DNA from: Nemertoderma westbladi | Taxonomy: Eukaryota; Xenacoelomorpha; Nemertodermatida; Nemertodermatidae | Reading direction: 5' to 3' | Assembly (NCBI GenBank): GCA_032718475.1 | Contig: JAUCBJ010009144.1 | Span: 1-64,000 of the forward strand | Length of the DNA: 64,000 nucleotides | Shown: piece by piece, positions 33,949 through 43,856 of the stretch | Layout: every line of letters begins with the position of its first letter | Numbering within the stretch: position 1 is the first letter of the stretch | The notes under the pieces: model-generated | What the model was told of the DNA's origin: nothing | What the model saw: only the letters and a program-made list of their open reading frames with translations | Database searches by the model: none | Program-made: the position numbers and the translations under genes

Positions 33949-35603
33949 TCTATCTATATATATAAATATCCTCTGTCTGTCTGTGAGTCTATGAGTCTGT
34001 GAGTCTGTCCAAGCTATACGCTCCGACACACGAGCACCAATCTGAGCGAATGATACATCGATCGAAAGCTCTCGTCCCGAGCACGTAAACTATCGCTATC
34101 TCGAGGCTTATTTTACGCGTATGCTTGCGTGAATGCGTATTTTGTATTCGCTGCAACATGTTGTGTGATAAAATCTCAAAGTGATTCGAATATTCCTTTT
34201 GGCAGTACAGGCCTGGCAAAGCTGAGAGTTAGTTAGCAAGGCAGCTAGCTACTTGCAGACCAATCATAGGTGGCCTGCAGCAGGCTGGGTTGGTTAAGTA
34301 GTAATCTCAATAAATAGGACCCAGCAGGAGAGCGGAGTGGATCTACTGTGATTGGTTCTTGACTTACATTGGTAAGAACAAGCAGTAAATCTTAGATTAG
34401 CTTTTTTCAGTTCACATATTGTTTATAATCATAAACACAAAATGATTCAATTATTCATTTTTGCAATGTACCGGATGGGTGCTAGCGAGGTAGGCCTAGC
34501 AGGTCGTCAGTCCGTCATCCTACAAGTTGGATCTTGACTCTATCATGTGCGTGCACCTATATGATGCAGACCATCCTCAGCCCGTGAACATGAATTGTAA
34601 AGGCTATCTCGAGGCTGATTTTTTACACATTTACTTGATACTTGCATGAATGCGTCTTTGAGGTAAAATTGCATTATTCTGCAGTTGTTTTGTTATCGGA
34701 GAAATTACTGATCAGCAAGCAGGAAATTATAACAGCAGTTATTGCATCATCGTAACCACTCTGCTGACACTTTGCAGAATAAATTCTACCTGACCATAGC
34801 TGCGTGTTGGGAGGACGCCGACCAGTTTGCGGTTCTTCAGTCTGCCACTAGGAGGCGAAATGTCTGAAAGTGAAAATCTTATCCTATTTTGTTATTAATA
34901 ATGATTTTTAGCTGAGACTTAGGTCCTTTACACAATATGTTTATAATGTTTTTTGCTGATACCAAGCAGAGTATACTACACCGTAGGGTGTGTATTTGGG
35001 CTTGGGGAGACGATGACTAATCTACAGTTCCCCAGTCTGCCGCTATTAGGGGATGAAATGTCTGAATGAGGAAACCTACAATTTTGTTGTTTATGAATGC
35101 TTTTTTGCTGATACTTGGCACTTGGCAGAGGACTACTACACCATAGTCGTCATGTTTGGGGAGGACGCTAACCAGTGCATAATTATGCAGTCTGCCACTA
35201 GGGGGCGAAATGTATGAAATTAAAACCTTCCATTTTAATACGATAGAGTTGCTGCAGTGACCTACTGCACTATAGGTTATGTTTGCGAGGACGCTAACCA
35301 CTACTCTGCAGTTATACAGTTTTCCACTAAGGGGAAAATATTACACACAGTTAAAACCTTTTCACATTTTATTATTTGTAATCCATTGGAGGTGTTACTT
35401 GGAAGGTATCTACTACAACATAAAGCCTTATGTTTATTATTGTATGTAGCTGCAACTAAAACGGGATCAGTCTGTTAGTCGTATGTAAAGTTTTGTTAAG
35501 TTAATTAATTTATTTATTTATGTTTGATATTGTCCATTGATTGATTGATTGTATAGAAGCTTGTGAACTAGAAAGCCGTGGCCGAAGGCCACGGGCTTTC
35601 TAG
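33949..35603 (+). mobile_element. Helitron-like non-autonomous unit 4
   Basis: It starts at the CTAG end of unit 3 (TCTATCTATATATATAAAT) and ends in the CTAGAAAGCCGTGGCC-GAA-GGCCACGG hairpin and CTAG at 35603, followed by T. It is close to unit 2 without its MITE. Confidence 0.75.
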
Positions 35604-36102
35604 TTATTATAATAATTATTATCTAGTAAAACCAAAACCATAAGATCAGCTGTTATATGTGATTGGTTGCCAAGGAACGGCATCAATATATATTCTTCAT
35701 ATTGATATGTAACTGCATTCTCTTAGTGGGTAGGCTTATGATATAGGCTAGTGCTGTGTGCTGTACCGGTACATTTTGTCCTATTTACAATAAGAAGGAT
35801 TTAGCTTTTCAAAATTGCCAAACTAGTACTTGACTTATACTAAAGAGATATTTCGGTATTTTTTAGTATCGCTTGATTTAGTACCGCTACGCGCTACGCG
35901 CTACCGGTTAATGTGTGAATGCTATAATTATAATAACAGGTCACAATAGTAGGTAGGCGTAGGCCTATATGGTAGCCTATGTTGATCATTTACTTCAGAT
36001 ATACATACATCACATCGTTGGCGTAGCAGTTGAGTACCGGTCCGGTAAATTGGTATAATAATATAAACCGAATACAAACAATATTTACTCTTCATTAAAT
36101 AA
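35604..36102. other. non-coding upstream region of the DRC8-like gene
   Basis: Presumably holds the promoter and 5' UTR. I see no TATA box at a firm distance or other clear regulatory site. CGCTACGCGCTACGCGCTACC repeats near 35885. Confidence 0.4.
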
Positions 36103-39100
36103 ATGGCCACAGATAGCAGGCCTTCTACTACAGGTACTGGACCTGAGAACATCGCCCAGGAAGCAACGCAGGGGGAGGGCGAACCCGTTAAAGACTCGTC
36201 TGTTGATCAGGTGAGTTATACTGTAGTAACAATGTGTTGGCAAGCTGTGTTTTTCGAGGTATTTGCAACAGCTCTTAAATTATGCATTAGTTTTCTACTG
36301 AATACAGCTGTAGTTTGTCCGCTAGAGATTTATAATGTGGTAAATAACAACTCGCAGTTAATACTTCCATTGTTAAGTAAAGCTGAAATTTAGAATATAG
36401 AATATATTTAGACGGGTAGTATATTTACTGCACATGCGATAACTAATGTTGTTATATATTTTGGGATATTTTTAGGCTCTTCTAGAAATACAAAAACGGA
36501 TAAAAGATGCCTTTGATATCTTCGACCATGAAGCTAATGGCACAGTAGATGTCCGAGAGATTGGTACTATAGTCCGGTTAGTGAGGGATCTAATGGCAAC
36601 ATTATATTGCAGATGACTGTTAGTCATGTTATTGTACATTAAATACTGGTAATAAGTTTGTTTGTCTAGGTCATTGAACTGCTGCCCTACTGAAGGATAA
36701 CTTCTATCAGTTTGTATGTCTAGGTCATTGAACTGCTGCCCTACTGAAGCATAACTTCTATAAGTTTGTTTGCCTAGGTCATTGAACAGCTGCCCTACTG
36801 AAGGATAACTTATATCAGTTTGTTTGTCTATGTCATTGAACTGCTGCCCTACTGAAGGATAACTTCTATCAGTTTGTTTGTCAAGGTCACTGAACTGCTG
36901 CCCTACTGAAGGATAACTTCTATCAGTTTGTTTGTCTAGGTCATTGAACAGCAGGCTGCCCTACTGAAGGATAACTTATATCAGTTTGTTTGTCTATGTC
37001 ATTGAACTGCTGCCCTACTGAAGGATAACTTATATCAGTTTGTTTGTCTAGGTCATTGAACTGCTGCCCTACTGAAGGATAACTTCTATAAGTTTGTTTG
37101 TCTATGTCATTGAACTGCTGCCCTACTGAAGGATAACTTCTATCAGTTTGTTTGTCTATGTCATTGAACTGCTGCCCTACTGAAGGATAACTTATATCAG
37201 TTTGTTTGTCTATGTCATTGAACTGCTGCCCTACTGAAGGATAACTTCTATCAGTTTGTTTGTCTAGGTCATTGAACTGCTGCCCTACTGAAGGATAACT
37301 TATATCAGTTTGTTTGTCTAGGTCATTGAACTGCTGCCCTACTGAAGGATAACTTCTATCAGTTTGTTTGTCTAGGTCATTGTACTGCTGCCCTACTGAA
37401 GGATAACTTATATCAGTTTGTTTGCCTAGGTCATTGAACTGCTGCCCTACTGAAGGATAACTTATATCAGTTTGTTTGCCTAGGTCATTGAACTGCTGCC
37501 CTACTGAAGGATAACTTATATCAGTTTGTTTGTCTATGTCATTGAACTGCTGCCCTACTGAAGGATAACTTCTATCAGTTTGTTTGCCTAGGTCATTGAA
37601 CTGCTGCCCTACTGAAGGATAACTTCTATCAGTTTGTTTGTCTAGGTCATTGAACTGCTGCCCTACTGAAGGAGAACTTATATCAGTTTGTTTGCCTAGG
37701 TCATTGAACTGCTGTCCTACTGAAGGAGAACTTCACGATCTCATTGCGGAGGTTGAGGAAGAGGAACCGACGGGGTACATCCGTTGCGAACGGTTTATAC
37801 CAGCGATGACTAGAACCCTAACCGAGCGCAAATACAGAGCTTCAAGTGAGGACGAGTTGAGGAAAGCGTTACAGGTGGGGAATATATTACAGGTAGGGAA
37901 CGTGTTACAGTTACGGAAAGTGTTACAGGTAAGGAAAGCCTTACAGGTGGGAAGACAGTTACATGTGGGGAAAGTGTTACAGGTAGGGAAAGCAATAGAT
38001 GTAGGGAAATATAAACAGGTATGTAAACAGTTACAGCTAGGGAAAGCCGTGGCAGGAAGAGGGAAAGAGGTTCAGCTAGGGGAAGTGTTACGGGTAGGGA
38101 AAGAGTTACAGATGGGTAAAGAGTTAGATAGTGAAATCGTTACAGGAAGGTAAAGGGGAATCTTTACAGGTATATGGGCGAACACATCGATTTCGTAAAG
38201 TAAATAAATAATATCGTGGCTAAACAGACTTTTCGCTAATTACGACGGGAGTATCTATTTACTTCAAGATTTTATAATTTAGCACTTTATAAATTACAGT
38301 GATATAATATAGGACTTTATAAGAATACATTAAGCTGTTGTAGCCGGGGCGACCCGAAGGCTTCTCTCTCAATAGCTGCTACCCGAGGGTAGTGGTGGGC
38401 ACTACTCCTAACTCCTATCTGCTACCCGAAGGTAGGGGTGGGCGCTACTCCTATCTGCTACCCGAAGGTAGGTGTGGGCGCTACTCCTATCTGCTACCCG
38501 AAGATAGGGGTGGGCGCTATTCCTATCTGCTACCCGTAGGTAGTGGTGGGGGCTACTCCTAGCTGCTACCCGAGGGTAGGGGTGGGCGCTATTCATATCT
38601 GCTACCCGAAGGTAGTAGGGGTGGGCGCTACTCCTATCTGCTACCCGAAGGTAGGGGCGGTCGCTACTCCTATCTGCTACCCGAAGGTAGTGGGGGTGGG
38701 CGCTACTCCTATCTGCTACCCGAAGGTAGTGGTGGTGGGCGCTACTCCTATCTGCTACCCGAAGGTAGGAGTGGGCACTACTCCTATCTGCTACTCGAAT
38801 GTAGTGGTGGGCGCTACTCCTATCTGCTACCCGAAGATAGGGGTGGGCGCTACTCCTATCTGCTACCCGAAGGTAGGGGTGGGCGCTACTCCCATCTGCT
38901 ACCCGAAGGTAGGGTTGGGTGCTACTCCTATCTGCTACCCGAAGGTAGGGGTGTGCGCTACTCCAATCTGCTACCCGAAGGTAGGGGTGGGTGCTACTCC
39001 TATCTGCTACCCGAAGGTAGGGGTGGGCATTACTCCTATCTGCTACCCGAAGGTAGGGGTGGGCACTACTCCTATCTGCTACCCGAAGGTAGGGGTGGGC

Positions 39101-41698
39101 GCTACTCCTCTCTGCTACCCGAAGGTAGGGGTGTGCGCTACACCTATCGGCTACCCGAAGGTAGGGGTGGGTGCTACTCCTATCTGCTACCCGAAGGTAG
39201 GGGTGGGCACTACTCCTATCTGCTACCCGAAGGTAGGGGTGGGCATTACTCCTATCTGCTACCCGAAGGTAGGGGTGGGCACTACTCCTATCTGCTACCC
39301 GAAGGTAGGGGTGGGCGCTACTCCTATCTGCTACCCGAAGGTAGGGGTGGGCACTACTCCTATCTGCTACCCGAAGGTAGGGGTGGGCACTACTCCTATC
39401 TGCTACCCGAAGGTAGGGGTGGGCGCTACTCCTATCTGCTACCCGAAGGTAGGGGTGGGCACTACTCCTATCTGCTACCCGAAGGTAGGGGTGGGCACTA
39501 CTCCTATCTGCTACCCGAAGGTAGGGGTGGGCGCTACTCCTCTCTGCTACCCGAAGGTAGGGGTGTGCGCTACACCTATCGGCTACCCGAAGGTAGGGGT
39601 GGACGCTACTCCTCTCTGCTACCCGAAGGTAGGGGTGTGCACTACACCTATCTGCTACCCGTAGGAAGTGGTGGGGGCTACTCCTAGCTGCTACCCGAGG
39701 GTAGGGGTGGGCGCTATTCATATCTGCTACCCGAAGGTAGTAGGGGTGGGCGCTACTCCTATCTGCTACCCGAAGGTAGGGGCGGTCGCTACTCCTATCT
39801 GCTACCCGAAGGTAGTGGGGGTGGGCGCTACTCCTATCTGCTACCCGAAGGTAGTGGTGGTAGGCGCTACTCCTATCTGCTACCCGAAGGTAGGGGTGGG
39901 CGCTACTCCTATCTGCTACCCGAAAGTAGGGGTGGGTGCTACTCCTATCTGCTACCCGAAGGTAGGGGTGGGCGCTACTCCTATCTGCTACCCGAAAGTA
40001 GGGGTGGGTGCTACTCCTATCTGCTACCCGAAGGTAGGGGTGGGCGCTACTCCTATCTGCTACCCGAAAGTAGGGGTGGGTGCTACTCCTATCTGCTACC
40101 CGAAGGTAGGGGTGGGCGCTACTCCTATCTGCTACCCGAAGGTAGGGTTGGGTGCTACTCCTATCTGCTACCCGAAGGTAGGGGTGGGCGCTACTCCTAT
40201 CGGCTTCCCGAAGGTGGGGGTGGGCGCTACTCCTCTCTGTTACCCGAAGGTAGGGGTGGGCGCTACTCCTATCGGCTTCCCGAAGGTGGGGGTGGGCGCT
40301 ACTCCTATCGGCTTCCCGAAGGTAGTGGGGGTGGGCGCTACTCCTATCTGCTACCCGAAGGTAGTGGTGGTAGGCGCTACTCCTATCTGCTACCCGAAGG
40401 TAGGGGTGGGCGCTACTCCTATCTGCTACCCGAAAGTAGGGGTGGGTGCTACTCCTATCTGCTACCCGAAGGTAGTGGTGGTAGGCGCTACTCCTATCTG
40501 CTACCCGAAGGTAGGGGTGGGCGCTACTCCTATCTGCTACCCGAAAGTAGGGGTGGGTGCTACTCCTATCTGCTACCCGAAGGTAGGGGTGGGCGCTACT
40601 CCTATCTGCTACCCGAAAGTAGGGGTGGGTGCTACTCCTATCTGCTACCCGAAGGTAGGGGTGGGCGCTACTCCTATCTGCTACCCGAAAGTAGGGGTGG
40701 GTGCTACTCCTATCTGCTACCCGAAGGTAGGGGTGGGCGCTACTCCTATCTGCTACCCGAAGGTAGGGTTGGGTGCTACTCCTATCTGCTACCCGAAGGT
40801 AGGGGTGGGCGCTACTCCTATCGGCTTCCCGAAGGTGGGGGTGGGCGCTACTCCTCTCTGTTACCCGAAGGTAGGGGTGGGCGCTACTCCTATCGGCTTC
40901 CCGAAGGTGGGGGTGGGCGCTACTCCTATCGGCTTCCCGAAGGTAGGGGTGGGCGCTACTCGATCCCAAGTTTTGCTTCCAGTAATTCAACTGGTCCTCA
41001 TTTTATTGATCCCAGTGGATGAAAGACTGAGGGGATCCTGGCGGGGCTGAACCTATAACCAATAGATTATAAGCCCGGCGCTCAACCAACTGAAAAATAC
41101 AATACGAGACTTTTCATAGAGTCAAGAACTGTATTCGTATAAAGTGCAAGATTACTATATGCTATGTACTATTATATTTCAGATAGCCATTGAAATGAAA
41201 GTAAGTGGTTGTTGAGCAGTACCGGGTGTACCGGTAACGGCCTAACACATTTTCTGTCTCATATGAAAGCTACTGGATTCTCATCCACCTTAAATACAAT
41301 TACCACCCGCCGTATAATGTCAACATCCGTATTCTACATTATTGGCATCCTCTACTACCTACGGAGTTAAATTATATTTCCAATTTCGCATAAACGTTTT
41401 ACAAGATTAATTATGAAATATTTATTGTAAACATAAACCCTATATTTCATATATATGTATTTGTAATTACTACCAGTATATCTTTATTCTCATCGAGTAA
41501 ATATTATATTCTCAGACTTTGGATCAGGAAGGTACGGGATGTATCACAATAGAAGATATAACCAAAGCGATAACAGAAGAAGGTGAACCCTTTACCCAGG
41601 ATGAACTGGAAGAGATGTTAAGTGCTTGTGTTGATCCCGAGACTGGAACTATTAACTATAAGGAGTACGCCATGATGTTAGCAGTGGACGAGACGTAA
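36103..41698 (+). CDS. EFCAB2: dynein regulatory complex subunit 8 (EFCAB2-like), four exons
   Basis: Exons are 36103-36210, 36476-36576, 37700-37874 and 41516-41698 (stop TAA), total 567 nt or 188 residues. All introns are GT-AG with matching phases. Exon 1 is a disordered leader. Exon 2 has KRIKDAFDIFDHEANGTVD, a first EF-hand. Exon 3 has SLNCCPTEGELHDLIAEVEE and a TGYIRCERF segment. Exon 4 has DQEGTGCITIED and EEGEPFTQDELEEMLSA. This order and wording match EFCAB2/DRC8, an axonemal protein of the nexin-dynein regulatory complex that governs dynein in motile cilia. Length fits the family. Intron 2 is filled by a 54-bp minisatellite derived from the exon 3 acceptor, and intron 3 starts with an 18-bp minisatellite derived from the exon 3 donor, followed by a 36-bp VNTR. 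Confidence 0.92.
36660..37699 (+). repeat. 54-bp minisatellite built from the exon 3 acceptor of the DRC8-like gene
   Basis: About 19 copies precede the true exon. The unit reads TTTGTTTGTCTAG, then GTCATTGAACTGCTGCCC, then TACTGAAGGATAACTT, which is the polypyrimidine tract, AG and first ~32 nt of exon 3. In the first 18 copies GGATAA replaces the exon's GGAGAA, giving an in-frame stop if spliced. Copy 19 has GGAGAA and reads through to the exon. Several copies have CTATG instead of CTAGG and so lack the AG. Confidence 0.95.
37861..38165 (+). repeat. 18-bp minisatellite built from the exon 3 donor of the DRC8-like gene
   Basis: About 15 copies of a unit like GTAGGGAAAGTGTTACAG follow exon 3, whose last bases are GGAAAGCGTTACAG and whose donor is GTGGGG. 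Many copies keep CAG|GTAGGG, CAG|GTAAGG or CAG|GTGGGA. The exon frame stays open through the array to a stop at 38153 and would encode VGKVLQ-type hexapeptides. Confidence 0.92.
38375..40961. repeat. 36-bp VNTR of about 71 copies in intron 3 of the DRC8-like gene
   Basis: The unit contains CTACTCCTATCTGCTACCCG and AAGGTAGGGGTGGGCG. Because 36 is a multiple of three, long frames are open on both strands (for example 38408-40990 minus, SSAHPYLRVADR repeated). They are not genes. Blocks of about 1.1 kb are themselves duplicated (patterns starting 38543 and 39668 match), a higher-order structure. Confidence 0.95.
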
Positions 41699-42243
41699 CC
41701 CACCATACCTCGTTATCTATCGAACTGAGTATTGGACTCTTGTTTTTTCCTGTTCTACTGTATTGTACAAATGTTTATACAATACATTTGCTATTGTATT
41801 ATTACCAGTTGATACAGTTATATTTATTATGATGGAATTATTTTTGTACAACATGAATGAGTGAATAAGCTGAAACCAGAGGCAGGTGATTGGAAGGTTT
41901 CTATCAGTCAGTAATTAGCTAACATCAACGGCATTTCATTGGTTGGTTTTTATCTGTTTAGTAATTAGCTGACAGCTCCTCGATACTGTAGGTTTCTACA
42001 TATCTGTTAAGTAATTAGCTGACAATTACCTCGGTAGGTTTTGTATGCAGTAGTAACTACTGTGGTTTCTCGAGCACCTAAGGTTACATTTATTATGTAC
42101 CTCCTATAGCTAGCTATACTGCATTACAACATTACTATCATACTGTAGAATGGATCCCAAATGAGACATGTAGGATCTAAGTTCGCTAGGATTTAAGTTC
42201 TCCGGATCTGGAATAGATCGGTATATGCCAGTAATATCCATAT
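41699..42243. other. 3' flank of the DRC8-like gene
   Basis: Contains three spaced copies of AGTAATTAGCTGACA-like sequence at about 41910-42030. No canonical AATAAA was seen close to the stop. Confidence 0.45.
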
Positions 42244-43240
42244 GTTGGTATAGGCCTGTATGAGTGTATGTCGGTGTAGCTTGGTATAGGTTGGTATATA
42301 TATCTTTATTAAGTTGGTATAGGCCTGTATGAGTGTATGTCGGTGTAGCTTGGTATAGGTTGGTATATATATCTTTATTAAGTTGGTATAGGCCTGTATG
42401 AGTGTATGTCGGTGTAGCTTGGTATAGGTTGGTATATATATCTTTATTAAGTTGGTATAGGCCTGTATGAGTGTATGTCGGTGTAGCTTGGTATAGGTTG
42501 GTATATATATCTTTATTAAGTTGGTATAGGCCTGTATGAGTGTATGTCGGTGTAGCTTGGTATAGGTCGGTATATATATCTTTATTAAGTTGGTATAGGC
42601 CTGTAGGAGTGTATGTCGGTGTAGCTTGGTATAGGTCGGTATATATATCTTTATTAAGTTGGTATAGGCCTGTATGATTGTATGTCGGTGTAGCTTGGTA
42701 TAGGTTGGTATATATATCTTTATTAAGTTGGTATAGGCCTGTATGAGTGTCTGTCGGTGTAGCTTGGTATAGGTCGGTATATATATCTTTATTAAGTTGG
42801 TATAGGCCTGTAGGAGTGTATGTCGGTGTAGCTTGGTATAGGTCGGTATATATATCTTTATTAAGTTGGCATAGGCCTGTAGGAGTGTATATCGGTGTAG
42901 CTTGGTATAGGTTGGTATATATATCTTTATTAAGTTGGTATAGGCCTGTATGATTGTATGTCGGTGTAGCTTGGTATAGGTTGGTATATATATCTTTATT
43001 AAGTTGGTATAGGCCTGCATGATTGTATGTCGGTGTACCTTGGTATAGGTTGGTATATATATCTTTATTAAGTTGGTATAGGCCTGTATGAGTGTATGTC
43101 GGTGTAGCTTGGTATAGGTTGGTATATATATCTTTATTAAGTTGGTATAGGCCTGTATGAGTGTATGTCGGTGTAGCTTGGTATAGGTCGGTATATATAT
43201 CTTTATTAAGTTGGTATAGGCCTGTATGAGTGTATGTCGG
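42244..43240. repeat. 69-bp minisatellite, about 14 copies
   Basis: The unit contains GGTATAGGCCTGTATGAGTG, TATGTCGGTGTAGCTTGG and TATATATATCTTTATTAAG. It is open on the minus strand as a 23-residue repeat (TGLYQLNKDIYTNLYQ), which I regard as chance because the unit is a multiple of three. The array is cut at 43240 by the 5' LTR of element B. Confidence 0.95.
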
Positions 43241-43777
43241 TGTTAGCTTATTCAATCCCGCCAACACCCCATAAAGTTATTAGCCGATAAGCAATATTGG
43301 GAGCCGCGAGATTGGGTAATTAACCAACTCGCGCCATCCCAATAAGAATGGGAAGGAAGCACACAATAGAGGGTCAGGGGCCAAACCCCTAACCCAGAGA
43401 GAACAGGTGGAGTGAACGGGAATACTCCACGGGGCGCCAACAAGGGTATTAACCAATCAGAGGGGGGAATGGCATCGATTGAGTAGCAGTAAGGCCACCG
43501 TGCAATATAACCAATAACCTATTAATCAGTGATTCAGTTATCTCAGTGCAGCAGTGCTAGCGTAGGGTACAGCCAATTAGTTTAGTTAGGGGATCACGGG
43601 ACTTTAGTTACCGTATCCCGCCTTGTACACATTCACAACATATCTATATCTTATAACCTCCTATTATACACCGAACTTCAGAACTCAATTATCTTTACTT
43701 CACCCTTACACACGGCGGGGACGCGTGGACTAAATACCACACCGGATAAATCGGGATCCCTCCTGGATCCCGTCACA
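43241..43777 (+). repeat. 5' LTR of BEL element B
   Basis: Starts TGTTAGCTTATTCAATCC and ends GGATCCCGTCACA; appears identical to 56909-57445. The bases after it (GTAACTAAAACCGAGCTGCC) should be the primer-binding site, but there is no TGG start as expected for the 3' CCA end of a tRNA. Confidence 0.95.
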
Positions 43778-43856
43778 GTAACTAAAACCGAGCTGCCGCC
43801 CTAGTTAAACTCAAAGAACTCCACCCTAGCTAGTCGAACTCCACCGAGCAGACGAG

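Noticed and set aside
36660-38165. CRISPR-like array
   Set aside because: Repeats are contiguous units without unique spacers and derive from exon 3 of a eukaryotic gene.
38408-40990. 860-codon minus-strand ORF (SSAHPYLRVADR repeats) and two long plus-strand ORFs
   Set aside because: They are readings of one 36-bp VNTR; the unit is divisible by three and lacks stops, so long frames follow automatically. The region is intronic.
42110-43267. 385- and 275-codon ORFs of TGLYQLNKDIYTNLYQ-type repeats
   Set aside because: Translation of the 69-bp minisatellite in two frames; no start, domain or gene context.
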